A stretch of 64,000 bases of DNA from assembly GCF_032854445.1 (NCBI RefSeq), contig NC_088300.1:42463682-42527681 (forward strand), in the 5' to 3' direction. The DNA comes from Liolophura sinensis. Its lineage: Eukaryota; Mollusca; Polyplacophora; Chitonida; Chitonidae. Below the pieces are notes generated by a model. The model did not search any database. It saw nothing but the letters and a program-made list of their open reading frames with translations, and was not told the DNA's origin. The position numbers were made by a program, and so were the translations under genes. The first letter of the stretch is position 1, and each line of letters begins with the position of its first letter. Shown in pieces: positions 38,901 through 47,869 of the stretch.

Positions 38901-41900
38901 GCTGCTGCTGGATCTGATGGTAGCCAGTATGTCCATTCCCAGCCCCTCAGTGGTGGTTATGGTTGATGAAGTCTGATACTGTCTTACCTGTACATAGCCA
39001 TGACCATGCCGGGACTACAGTAGCCACACTGAGTCCCGTTATGGGCGGCCAGCTGCTGCTGGATCTGATGGTAGCCAGTACGTCCATTTCCCAGCCTCTC
39101 AGTGGTGGTTATGGTTGATGACGTCTGATACTGTCTTACCTGTACATAGCCATGACCATGCTGGGACTACAGTAGCCACACTGAGTCCCGTTATGGGCGG
39201 CCAGCTGCTGCTGGATCTGATGGTAGCCAGTACGTCCATTTCCCAGCCCCTCAGTGGTGGTTATGGTTGATGAAGTCTGATACTGTCTTACCTGTACATA
39301 GCCATGACCATGCCGGGACTACAGTAGCCACACTGAGTCCCGTTATGGGCGGCCAGCTGCTGGTGGATCTGATGGTAGCCAGTACGTCCATTTCCCAGCC
39401 CCTCAGTGGTGGTTATGGTTGATGAAGTCTGATACTGTCTTACCTGTACATAGCCATGACCATGCCGGGACTACAGTAGCCACACTGAGTACCGTTGTGG
39501 GCAGCCAGCTGCTGCTGGATCTGATGGTAGCCAGTACGTCCATTTCCCAGCCCCTCAGTGGTGGTTATGGTTGATGACGTCTGATACTGTCTTACCTGTA
39601 CACAGCCATGACCATGCCGGGACTACAGTAGCCACACTGAGTCCCGTTATGGGCGGCCAGCTGCTGCTGGATCTGATGGTAGCCAGTACGTCCATTTCCC
39701 AGCCCCTCAGTGGTGGTTATGGTTGATGACGTCCGATACTGTCTTACCTGTACACAGCCATGACCATGCCGGGACTACAGTAGCCACACTGAGTCCCGTT
39801 ATGGGCGGCCAGCTGCTGCTGGATCTGATGGTAGCCAGTACGTCCATTTCCCAGCCTCTCAGTGGTGGTTATGGTTGATGAAGTCTGATACTGTCTTACC
39901 TGTACATAGCCATGACCATGCCGGGACTACAGTAGCCACACTGAGTCCCGTTATGGGCAGCCAGCTGCTGGTGGATCTGATGGTAGCCAGTACGTCCATT
40001 TCCCAGCCCCTCAGTGGTGGTTATGGTCCAGCCTTCCACAATGTACAGTGGACACAGACACTGCAGAACAGAGTGAATGAATGAACGATTATGGCTTCAA
40101 TCGAAAATGGAAAGGAACATGCAGATTTATGTATGCTTACATGCTGAGCATTTTGACCTGAAGAATCCTAGTGATTATCTCATCTGCCAAAAGTGTTTTA
40201 AAAAAACTCTTCAATAGTCAAAGAAAATAAAACATTTTTTCTGCATTCAATTTTTCTGGATTAAAGCAAACAATTTTTACTGTCTCACATATTTATAGAA
40301 ATAAGATACTGCACAATTAAGGAAAAGCATGCGCCAGAATAATCGGAAACTCCAGTAGCTAGCCTAAACCAAACCTGGTTTAAAAAACTTTTACGTCATG
40401 AAGTACACGTACATAATCCATTCTGATCTCTTTTCTTTCATGCGGTTCATGGTGCTGTCAGAAGTTCAAATTTAGTGTTTTAGAAGTAAGTATTTTTGCC
40501 GTCTTTGAATAGGTAGAGAGAACATTTTAATAACTTTACTTGATGCAGTTTTAATCATGATTAAAAATTTATCATGATGTCTCTCTTTTTCATCATTGAA
40601 TCAACAATGGATCATTCTTAAGTTTCTGTCTTTTTACTGAATCACCACTTATTACTCATCCTTTCAGAGTAAATACATGTTGTTAATAAGTTTCTCCAAA
40701 TCCTTTAGTTTGTGGCTTAAAGAAACAACCCTTGAACCTGGAACAAAGTAAATTGTTAACATGTCAGTCTGATTTCTTAAGTTTACAGCTTATAGAAACA
40801 AGCCTGTGTGTCCTTACAGAGTTGATGTTGATGGTTTTGGGCTTGTTTGTGACGGGGTCATTGAGGGTTGCAGCCACGGTGCAACAGCCACACCCAGCTT
40901 CCCGACACATAACCTTCGTCCCATGAGAGATGCCGGTATCTCGCAGGAAATCATTCAGTGTGGTCCCTGCAGAGAACTGGTTACCCACTGTCAACACAAA
41001 AGGTGAGTGACTGATTGACTAAAAGAATTGATTGATTGATTATTAAGAATCACATGAAAAAAAATGCAATTTTAGGGCAAATAATACACATAAAATATCA
41101 ACTATATTTCCATTTTCCCAGTAGGATATCACGTGGCATTCAAATCATCTTTCTAATATGAACACCCGGTTTCCGCCCACCATAATGCTGGCCGCCGTCG
41201 TATAAGTGAAATATTCTTGAGTACGACGTAAAACACCAATCAAAAAAAAAAAAAAAAATCTAATATGAACAAAACTCTGAGAATTAAGAATTAGCCAAAA
41301 TAAGTAATTTAATGATGTTCAAAATTTTTGGCCAAACACAGTAAATAATGATTCAATTCACTTAGTAAAACACTATGTGTTCTTCTTTTCCTTCATTTTC
41401 AAAAATGTCCACAGTTTGAACTGCAACAGTGTTTTTAGTATCTACATTATCAGTAAAATTTTTATTATGATTTTATACTAAATCTATCCACATGAAACAA
41501 CAAATTTGGTTGAAATTGCCTACATATATATGTATATTTCAGAATATACAAAGAAAATTGCATGGACTGGCATTGAAATTTTCTGTACATCTACATGCTG
41601 GGCTGGATGTTGAGAAAAACAATGTCTACAGTTGTGGGTAAATAAGGTGAACTGATATTATGTTATCTGATGTTGCAGATCGTGCCATGTACATCAGACA
41701 AGCGTTTCATCATACAGGGCAGTATCATACAGAAATTCTGCTGATGTTCTGAATGCCCTCATTTTTGGACACTCTCTACACAATCGCAGCACTCATGTCT
41801 ATCTGACAATGCAGCATGATAACAATTAAAACTGCTTTGTCATCTACATATATCTCCAGCATCAGTCATCATTATCTCTAGGTGATAACAAAGAGTTCAG

Positions 41901-44900
41901 GATCAGCCTCCAAAATACATGCATATCATTGTTTTCACCAGCTTGCTCTTTCTGCACTAAAACCTCACTGTTTTACCTATAACACAATGATTGGTCACTG
42001 CTGGTACATACAAGCTCTGACTTACTTAACTGCGACAACAAGAAAGCAATCAGTGATTGCAAAGATGTTTATCATCCGTCCCCTACAGGACAATATAAAC
42101 ATAGCATAATCAGCCATTTCACAATATTAATATATTTTAAAGAGACTGAGTGTACTTAATAGCCTTGACCACATTGGTGGTAGGCAACAGCAAATTTCTG
42201 AGAGTGCCATATCATACCAGAGATACACTCGGCCACAGAGGGTCCTGTGTAACTTTGAGAATCCTACAGTACATTTGTGCCGTATCACACCAGAGATACA
42301 CTCAGCCACAGAGTGTCCTGTGTAAGTTTGAGAATCCTACATGTATGTCGTATCACGCCAGAGATACACTCGGCCACAGAGGGTCCTGTGTAAGTTTGAG
42401 AATCCTACATGTATGCCGTATAATACCAGAGATACACTCGGCCACAGAGGGTCCTGTGTAACTTTGAGAATCCTACATGTATGCCGTATCACGCCAGAGA
42501 TACACTCGGCCACAGAGGGTCCTGTGTAAGTTTGAGAATCCTACATGTATGCCGTATAATACCAGAGATACACTCGGCCACAGAGGGTCCTGTGTAAGTT
42601 TGAGAATCCTACATGTATGCCGTATAATACCAGAGATACACTCGGCCACAGAGGGTCCTGTGTAAGTTTGAGAATCTTACATGTATGCCGTATAATACCA
42701 GAGATACACTCGGCCACAGAGGGTCCTGTGTAAGTTTGAGAATCCTACATGTATGCCGTATAATACCAGAGATACACTCGGCCACAGAGTGTCCTGTGTA
42801 AGTTTGAGAATCTTACATGTATGCCATATCACGCCAGAGATACGCTCGGCCACAGAGGGTCCTGTGTAAGTTTGAGAATCCTACATGTATGCCGTATCAC
42901 GCCAGAGATACACTCGGCCACAGAGTGTCCTGTGTAAGTTTGAGAATCTTACATGCATGCCGTATCACACCAGAGATACACTTGGCCACAGAGGGTCCTG
43001 TGTAAGTTTGAGAATCTTACATGTATGCCGTATAATACCAGAGATACACTCGGCCACAGAGGGTCCTGTGTAACTTTGAGAATCCTACATGTATGCCGTA
43101 TCACACCAGAGATACACTTGGCCACAGAGGGTCCTGTGTAAGTTTGAGAATCTTACATTTATGCCATATCACGCCAGAGATACACTCGGCCACAGAGGGT
43201 CCTGTGTAAGTTTGAGAATCCTACATGTATGCCATATCATACCAGAGATACACTCGGCCACAGAGGGTCCTGTGTAAGTTTGAGAATCCTACATGTATGT
43301 CATATCATACCAGAGATACACTCGGCCACAGATGGTCCTGTGTAAGTTTGAGAATCCTACATGTATGCCATATCATACCAGAGATACACTCGGCCACAGA
43401 GGGTCCTGTGTAACTTTGAGAATCCTACATGTATGCCGTATCACACCAGAGATACACTTGGCCACAGAGGGTCCTGTGTAAGTTTGAGAATCTTACATTT
43501 ATGCCATATCACACCAGAGATACACTCGGCCACAGAGGGTCCTGTGTAAGTTTGAGAATCCTACATGTATGCCGTATCACGCCAGAGATACACTCGGCCA
43601 CAGAGGGTCCTGTGTAAGTTTGAGAATCTTACATGTATGCCGTATCACACCAGAGATACACTCGGCCACAGAGGGTCCTGTGTAAGTTTGAGAATCCTAC
43701 ATGTATGCCGTATAATACCAGAGATACACTCGGTCACAGAGGGTCCTGTGTAACTTTGAGAATCCTACATGTATGCCGTATCACACCAGAGATACACTTG
43801 GCCACAGAGGGTCCTGTGTAAGTTTGAGAATCTTACATTTATGCCATATCACACCAGAGATACACTCGGCCACAGAGGGTCCTGTGTAAGTTTGAGAATC
43901 CTACATGTATGCCGTATCACACCAGAGATACACTTGGCCACAGAGGGTCCTGTGTAAGTTTGAGAATCTTACATTTGTGCCATATCACGCCAGAGATACA
44001 CTCGGCCACAGAGGGTCCTGTGTAAGTTTGAGAATCCTACATGTATGCCGTATAATACCAGAGATACACTCGGCCACAGAGGGTCCTGTGTAACTTTGAG
44101 AATCCTACATGTATGCCGTATCACACCAGAGATACACTTTGCCACAGAGGGTCCTGTGTAAGTTTGAGAATCCTACATGTATGCTGTATAATACCAGAGA
44201 TACACTCGGCCACAGAGGGTCCTGTGTAACTTTGAGAATCCTACATGTATGCCATATCATACCAGAGATACATGTGTACAGAAAAATTGCAGACAACTAC
44301 TTAAAAAATCAAACTGTAAAAAAAAAAAACGTAATGTTACAGTGCATCACCTCAGGCTATCCTACACAATTTATGCGAGTATAAGAAACATATGCCATAT
44401 TATACCAGAGTTATTTCCCGTATATTTGTCAAAATATATCCAACACAAATTTACTAATCAATGGAACGGAAAATATGCACAAGGGCAGACAAGATCACCT
44501 CACGGCGCACAGTTGCAGGTCATTTTGCAAACTTTGCACGACATAGAGAATCATATGCCAAATAATAGCTTAGATATGGATTGCACAAATTTCCATGAAA
44601 AAATGGAAAACCCCTTCCCGATACACATACAAATGTACTGGTAGTTACATCTAATGCCTGTGCACTAACACTTCTATTTGCACTACACACCACAATGCAG
44701 AGCAAACGTGACACCACCACACTGCACCGACTCTGACAAACATGAATGCCGAGATCCCACAGCTTTCCCACATCACATTACAAGGCCCTACTTCCTAACA
44801 ACAAGCTAAATCCAAACTTAAAAAACACTAGCTAACTTTATTTTTGAATGCCACACACTGGCCAATTTCTGTATCATATTTGTCTGTGTCAACAACAAAG

Positions 44901-46383
44901 TTTTGAATGCATGCATACTTGGGGTTTTATGTCATACTTTACAATTTTTCAGGCACATGATGACAAGAGTCATTGGGTTTACATATACTGAGTTTTTTTG
45001 TGGCATGGACCATGCCACCAAAGTACTGCTACTGCTCAAGTATTATGCTGCAGAAACCAGACATGACACCCAGTCACAGAACAATGACACTGTTTACCTG
45101 AACCAACATCTCAGTGCTGAGCACAAAGCAGGGCAGCAACAAGTACCATTTTTAGTCTTTGTATCACCTGACCAAGATTTTATTATGGGTCTCCAAACTT
45201 CAAGGTGGATGTTCTAACCATTGGGCCACCAAAGCAGTGAGGGAATTTTAAGTTCAAACGCCCATTAAAGTCAAAAAAAGTTCTGTATCATGTGACTTAA
45301 ATCTTCTGATAATATTAATTTATCAATCCATCTCACCGTGTTTTGAGCATCCCTTTCCTTCCTTCACAACTGCTCAGCTCCTCAACTTTCTGGATCATTC
45401 GTCCATTCTACATAATTTTTGGTGAAACTTTTTCCAGATCTCCATGTTATAGTAAATGTACCAGTAATCCAAAATTATTGTGTGATATTTTTGACAGGTT
45501 ACATGGAACAGTATGACTTTTATTTACCTTCAGTTATAAAAGAGTTCAAACTCAAAACTCCTTCAACAGAATTGTAACAGAAAACACAAAACAAGATATT
45601 AGACCTAAAACTTAGCTTTCAACAAGTTGCTCTAATACTTGCTCTCAATGACACATTTTCTACCTAAAATTATTTTTTACTGAGGTCTCTGAAAACATAT
45701 TCAAAGATTTTTATATTTCTATATACATAAATAAATAAATAGACAAACAACTTCTCAATGCATAAATGCAATTTTTTATTGAAAATACTTTCATCAAAGC
45801 GAGACCCCCTAAATCTTTCACAAATTCAACTTATACAGCATAAGCATTCTTCCAACATGCTAAGACATGCACTATGGTTGAATTTGTTCAGGGTTTAGGG
45901 CTTATAAGATGCCTATAGTTACCTGTGTGGGTCTGGCCATTCACAGTGAAGCTAAACTGTGACTTGGGGGTGGGAACAGCTCTGGTCTTGAAGAAGTGCC
46001 CACAGGCCTGGCAGTTAGCCGCATACACCCCCTCCACCAGCTCCCCACTTGAGGGTACATGGCTGACGACAGGTAATGAACAAATAAATACGATATTAAA
46101 ATGACCTCAAATTTCACCCATGATGATTAAGATGTCAAAACAATTCCCTGAAATTATACGTGACGTACTGTAAATTACTAATACATCACTGGTATTGCCT
46201 GGAAATCCCATCAAACAATACAGATAACAAAAATACAAGAGAAGAAAGTGGAGTATATATAGCTCTTCATACCTGATTTATATTAAAACAACATGTTAAT
46301 TCGAAGGTGTTAAACTGAGCAGAGACTACTTACCCAGCCTTGCAGTGCGGACACCTGATGAGGGGTGGTGATACCACAGGCAT
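10509..46383 (-). CDS. Xanthine dehydrogenase/aldehyde oxidase family enzyme, 35 exons
   Basis: A complete molybdo-flavoenzyme: such enzymes oxidise aldehydes or N-heterocycles at a molybdenum centre and pass electrons through two [2Fe-2S] clusters to FAD. Thirty-five exons from ATG at 46383 to TAG at 10509 sum to 3945 nt (1314 residues; mammalian XDH about 1333), with all phases consistent and no internal stop. Order: CxxC extension (1-52), two Fe-S domains (53-227), FAD domain (228-542), linker (543-595), Mo-cofactor domains (596-1314). Exon coordinates are in the three module entries. The FAD-domain motif [13 protein letters not shown] and the Mo-domain stretches [11 protein letters not shown] and ETIMEHVAE recall arthropod aldehyde oxidases. 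An aldehyde-oxidase-type role is inferred; purine oxidation is less likely. Introns are unusually rich in minisatellites. Confidence 0.92.
11425..11614 (+). mobile_element. tRNA-derived SINE, partial copy
   Basis: It starts near the B-box (GTGAGTTCAAGTCC), passes GCTCATGCTGGC and TAAGTGAAATATTCTTG, and ends ACACCAATGAAATAAATAAA. The tRNA-like 5' part is missing or decayed. It lies in the oxidase intron between exons 33 and 34. Confidence 0.75.
12480..13183. repeat. 86-bp minisatellite seeded at the exon 32 donor (8 copies)
   Basis: GTCTTACCCAGGCAGTG or close variants recur at exact 86-bp intervals from 12556 to 13158. The last copy is the real exon 32/intron boundary: the final 19 or so coding bases plus GTAAGAC on the minus strand. 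The other seven copies lie in the intron and each carries the exon end and donor. Confidence 0.9.
13650..13816 (+). mobile_element. tRNA-derived SINE, 3' part
   Basis: It contains the SINE body (GGAAGGTCTGCCAGCAACCT, then CATAATGCTGGCTGCAG) and tail (ACACCAATCAAATAAATAAA). The tRNA-related head is absent. It sits in the intron between oxidase exons 31 and 32. Confidence 0.8.
17050..18022. repeat. About 30-bp minisatellite (roughly 31 copies)
   Basis: The unit is close to CTGACAGTTCACTCTGAGAG followed by AAAGTACACA, with length variants of 28-33 bp. On the minus strand all frames are largely open and give Cys/Ser/Val-rich repeats; these are repeat artefacts, not genes. It lies in the oxidase intron 26 and joins directly to the next array. 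Confidence 0.9.
18022..19215. repeat. 220-bp higher-order array derived from the exon 26 end
   Basis: Alternating units of about 122 and 98 bp give a 220-bp higher-order period (visible at 18117, 18337 and 18557). Each unit includes sequence matching the last 50 or so coding bases of exon 26 (GTACATATTCAGGGTCTTCA in the real exon), the donor (CTCACCTG on the plus strand) and about 60 bp of intron. The real boundary is the rightmost copy, at 19165/19166. The short unit lacks about 24 bp covering the donor. Confidence 0.9.
20330..21040. repeat. 54-bp minisatellite (about 13 copies)
   Basis: The unit begins GACAGTAACTGTGATGACAG and runs on through TGCAGTAAATAGTGTTCAAA. Because 54 is a multiple of three, the minus strand reads an 18-residue repeat, giving an artefactual 126-codon frame at 20643-21023. 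The left end is more diverged. It is located in the intron between exons 24 and 25. Confidence 0.9.
21571..21829 (+). mobile_element. tRNA-derived SINE, nearly full copy
   Basis: It has part of the A-box side (CGCCAGCGCAGAGCAATGAC), the B-box (GTGAGTTCAAGTCC), the conserved body and the AAATAAATAAATAAAA tail. It lies just upstream of exon 23 of the oxidase on the opposite strand. Confidence 0.8.
23970..24170. repeat. Degenerate 24-bp-scale repeats beside exon 19
   Basis: Diverged units of the form AAACAGTCAGACTTTACATGG occur about eight times directly upstream of the exon 19 acceptor on the minus strand. Copies differ strongly, so the array is old or was never homogenised. Confidence 0.6.
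25240..25690. repeat. 41-bp minisatellite (about 11 copies)
   Basis: The unit is GATGTTCCAGTGACACATCA followed by GGTGTTCAAGTGATGCATTGG. The central copies are nearly identical and the left copies are diverged. It lies mid-intron between exons 16 and 17, with no exon similarity seen. A short C-tract at about 25868 follows. Confidence 0.9.
27400..28075. repeat. About 35-bp minisatellite seeded at the exon 14 donor
   Basis: Units of the form GGGACATGTTACCTTGTAGA plus AGAGACACATTACT occur some 17-19 times. The rightmost copy is the true exon 14 boundary at 28061/28062 (minus strand TCTTCTACAAG/GTAACA), so every unit carries about 13 coding bases and a donor. Confidence 0.85.
28062..35361 (-). 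CDS. Oxidase module 2: FAD-binding domain (exons 7-14)
   Basis: Exons: 35175-35361, 34088-34167, 32927-33073, 32431-32533, 30852-31000, 29914-30024, 28941-29007, 28062-28162. It begins with residues resembling the FAD-domain entry of the family ([20 protein letters not shown], then [12 protein letters not shown]). It continues through [19 protein letters not shown] and [19 protein letters not shown] to the conserved strand-helix [14 protein letters not shown]. It ends with [18 protein letters not shown], matching the ...LTLSFFFKF... end of this domain in XDH. Introns here hold donor-adjacent arrays (after exons 7, 8 and 14), two copies of a palindromic MITE and two SINEs. Confidence 0.9.
29778..29892 (-). 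mobile_element. SINE 3' fragment
   Basis: Reverse-complement of the SINE tail and body: TTATTTGGATTGGTGTTTTA, CAAGAATATTTCACTTA and GGTGGCCAGCATTATAGTGG. It ends about 20 bp from the exon 12 donor. Confidence 0.7.
30230..30569. mobile_element. Palindromic MITE, copy A
   Basis: Long inverted ends pair TTTTGAGTTAAAACTCTTTT and CACTGTATTATGTGACCTGT (left) with the complement of ACAGATCACATAATACAGTA and AAAAGAGTATGATCTTGAAA (right), about 75 bp per arm. Copies B (31596) and C (45240) share ends and internal sequence. No coding capacity. Intron 11 of the oxidase side. Confidence 0.7.
31596..31951. mobile_element. Palindromic MITE, copy B
   Basis: Same family as the element at 30230: left arm GGGGAATTTTGAATTCAAAC and CAAGTGACCTGTCAAAAATG; right arm CACCGGTCACATGACACAGT and CCAACTCGAAACTCTCC. 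Similar length (356 bp) and internal order support a shared ancestor. Confidence 0.7.
33478..33765 (-). mobile_element. Diverged tRNA-derived SINE, minus strand
   Basis: The left end is the SINE tail in reverse (TTTATTTATTTGATTGCTAT). The right end has a B-box in reverse (GATCGGGTTTGAACCCACAC). The middle differs from the other SINE copies, so it may be a second subfamily sharing the tail. Confidence 0.6.
33850..34098. repeat. 41-bp repeats including the exon 8 donor
   Basis: Five or so copies of GTAAACACTTACAGTATGAG plus about 20 bp. The rightmost is the real exon 8 boundary at 34087/34088 (minus strand CATACT/GTAAGTG). Each copy retains about 11 coding bases and the donor. The left copies are diverged. 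Confidence 0.8.
34915..35174. repeat. About 24-bp repeats abutting the exon 7 donor
   Basis: AATCAGAGGATAAATCACTA and the variant AATCAGAAAATGACTCACTG alternate, giving a partial 50-bp higher-order period. The array runs up to the donor itself at 35174/35175, where the sequence reads AATAACCAGAC. Confidence 0.8.
35650..36232 (+). repeat. 114-bp tandem array, 5 copies, open on the plus strand
   Basis: Five near-identical 114-bp units (38 codons each; [20 protein letters not shown] begins each) make a 186-codon frame at 35671-36231. The period is a multiple of three, so one open unit suffices to give a long frame. It lies within the intron between oxidase exons 6 and 7, antisense to the gene. 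I regard it as a repeat, not a gene. Confidence 0.88.
36279..46383 (-). CDS. Oxidase module 1: CxxC extension and two [2Fe-2S] domains (exons 1-6)
   Basis: Exons: 46334-46383, 45923-46062, 40818-40987, 39900-40060, 36633-36709, 36279-36361. Residues 1-52 carry C11-P-H-C14 and C34-Q-A-C37, spaced like a small zinc ribbon, ahead of the usual N-terminus ([13 protein letters not shown], from 53). The plant-ferredoxin-like domain has C91-REAG-C96-G-C-C99 and C121. The second domain has C161-GY-C164-SPGMVM and C196-R-C198-TG. Exon 1 is short (50 nt). The frame stays open a little upstream of the chosen ATG, so the start is the first plausible Met, not proven. Exon 4 is the source of the 20-copy array in intron 4. 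Confidence 0.88.
36993..40060 (-). repeat. 152-bp array: 20 copies of Fe-S exon 4 with its donor
   Basis: Units start (plus strand) at 36993, 37145, 37297 and so on to 39877 with a period of 152 bp, or 151 bp in four units. Each holds about 128 nt of exon 4, coding [16 protein letters not shown] through [13 protein letters not shown], plus GTAAGAC and about 24 nt of intron. Only the rightmost copy is joined to the exon's 5' part ([11 protein letters not shown]) and its acceptor (CTGTTCTGCAG, ending 40061). The other 19 lie in intron 4 and lack an acceptor. Copies look about 97-99% alike, so amplification or homogenisation is recent. Confidence 0.95.
41165..41257 (+). mobile_element. SINE 3' fragment
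   Basis: It contains CCGGTTTCCGCCCACCATAA, TGCTGGCCGCCGTCGTATAA and the ACACCAATCA tail with an A-run. It is the best-preserved 3' core in the window, which suggests a young, 5'-truncated insertion. Confidence 0.8.
42170..44272. repeat. 68-bp minisatellite (about 31 copies)
   Basis: Consensus GTGTAAGTTTGAGAATCCTA then CATGTATGCCGTATCACACC, AGAGATACACTCGGCCACAG and AGGGTCCT. A variant with TTACATTTATGCC recurs about every 340 bp (43154, 43494, 43834), a five-unit higher-order period. All three forward frames are open across a unit, so overlapping 62-codon frames appear every 68 bp; these are artefacts. It is in the intron between exons 2 and 3 of the oxidase; no exon similarity is seen. Confidence 0.92.
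45240..45563. mobile_element. Palindromic MITE, copy C
   Basis: Ends GGGAATTTTAAGTTCAAACG and AGAGTTCAAACTCAAAACTC pair as inverted repeats. Inner motifs CATGTGACTTAAATCTTCTG and TTTGACAGGTTACATGGAAC match copies A and B. It lies in oxidase intron 2. Confidence 0.65.
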
Positions 46384-47860
46384 GTTGAAGACAGACTGTG
46401 GAGACGGCCAAGAGCTGGTTACTTTTATCAAAGGGGCAGGTATAGACTTTGATCAGTCTGTTAACAGTGGCGTATTAACATACAAAACAGCATCAGCACT
46501 GAATGCAGCATCTAAGCACATATTTGTATAGTTCTTCTTGGGACACCATATCTGTACACACATCATCTTATGCTTATCTTATTATGCTGACAAAGCAACA
46601 TGGATAGGAGACAGAAATGTTACAAAAAAAGTTAATCATTATGAAGGCAGATTTATGGGTGGAAGAGCCACAAGTGTCTGGGGTAAACCACAAACCATTG
46701 GCATGTTACTGACAAACTTTCCCACCTGTTACCTGAGGAAAAATTGGTTTTCAAATTTCAATGGACGTCCACTTAATATCACCAAGGCTACATAAGTATA
46801 CAAATAACAAGAGCTAAGGACAAAGACAAAATCCCTGTACCAGACCGGCATTGAACCTGTACCTTGTGTGCCCCTTGTTCAGAAGTAGTAAACCGTATGA
46901 CTGCCGCAAAATACTCTCGCATGAAACATCCATAAACAACATTTCACAGCGAAATTTTCTTTAGTCACAATCAATGTGTACAAAGATGTCAATTTTTGTC
47001 AAAAAAAAAAACAAACAAACAAAAAAAAACCCCTCTTTAATCAGGTGTATTATTTATTTAATTTCTGCTTGATTCCTCACATACCTAACATTTTATTTTC
47101 ACATAAACAGTTTTTAACCACAGAATGACTAATGCCTGTCCACAAAAAGGTACAGGAATAATTCAACTTTCATAAAAACTTGAGAAAGGAGTTGAAAAGG
47201 TACCACCTATAAGGCTTTGATCATTTCATCTCGTTCCTGCTGAATACAAATAATATGCCTAATCTAAATCAGATCAACATCCAGCTGCTGAAATATGCGA
47301 GCGTAACAATCTGATGACAGAAATAAATGTATGCATGTACGTCTCCTTTGTCACTTTGATCACCACTATAAGCTACACATGTATCAGAAGCAAGTGACAA
47401 AGATAACAGATTTTCATGGAAGAAACTGATATCACTTTTATAAATATAAAATTTACGCAGGCAGTTTAGAAAAGTAGGCCATAAATGCAATGTATAATCA
47501 CAAATATGTGATTTCTTTTATGAATATAACTATTTATCATATAATTTACACAGTACATCATGTAATTTCTAATACACTCCACAATCAATAAACAAAATTT
47601 AATTTGGTTCATTTAACTCCAATACAATCAAATAATTTAGAACAGATAAGTACAAAATGCTTTCTAATCCTGTTTATAGACAATAGCTCCCACAATACCC
47701 AGATAAAGCTGAAGCCTATTACACAAATGCATGATGAATGCTGTTTCAAATGAAATGACTCATTCTTGTTCACTTTGTTTTAAATTTAACACAGTTCTTA
47801 ATTAATTTGGTCATACCATCTTCTTGCAGCAAGCTATCTAACGGTCAACTATTATCATGA
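46384..47860. other. Oxidase promoter region and intergenic DNA
   Basis: Upstream of the oxidase ATG (minus strand). The short frames here resemble nothing I know. The frame upstream of the ATG stays open for a few codons and there is an AG acceptor-like CTCCACAG just upstream, so a non-coding first exon further right is possible. No TATA box or clear initiator was singled out. Confidence 0.3.
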
Positions 47861-47869
47861 CACCAGACG

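Noticed and set aside
36993-40060. Possibility that the 20 exon copies are alternative exons like those of Dscam
   Set aside because: Nineteen copies lack an acceptor and the 152-bp unit breaks phase, so mutually exclusive use is not supported by the sequence.
42150-44384. Series of about twenty 62-codon plus-strand frames
   Set aside because: They are spaced exactly 68 bp apart and come from the 68-bp repeat being open in all three frames.
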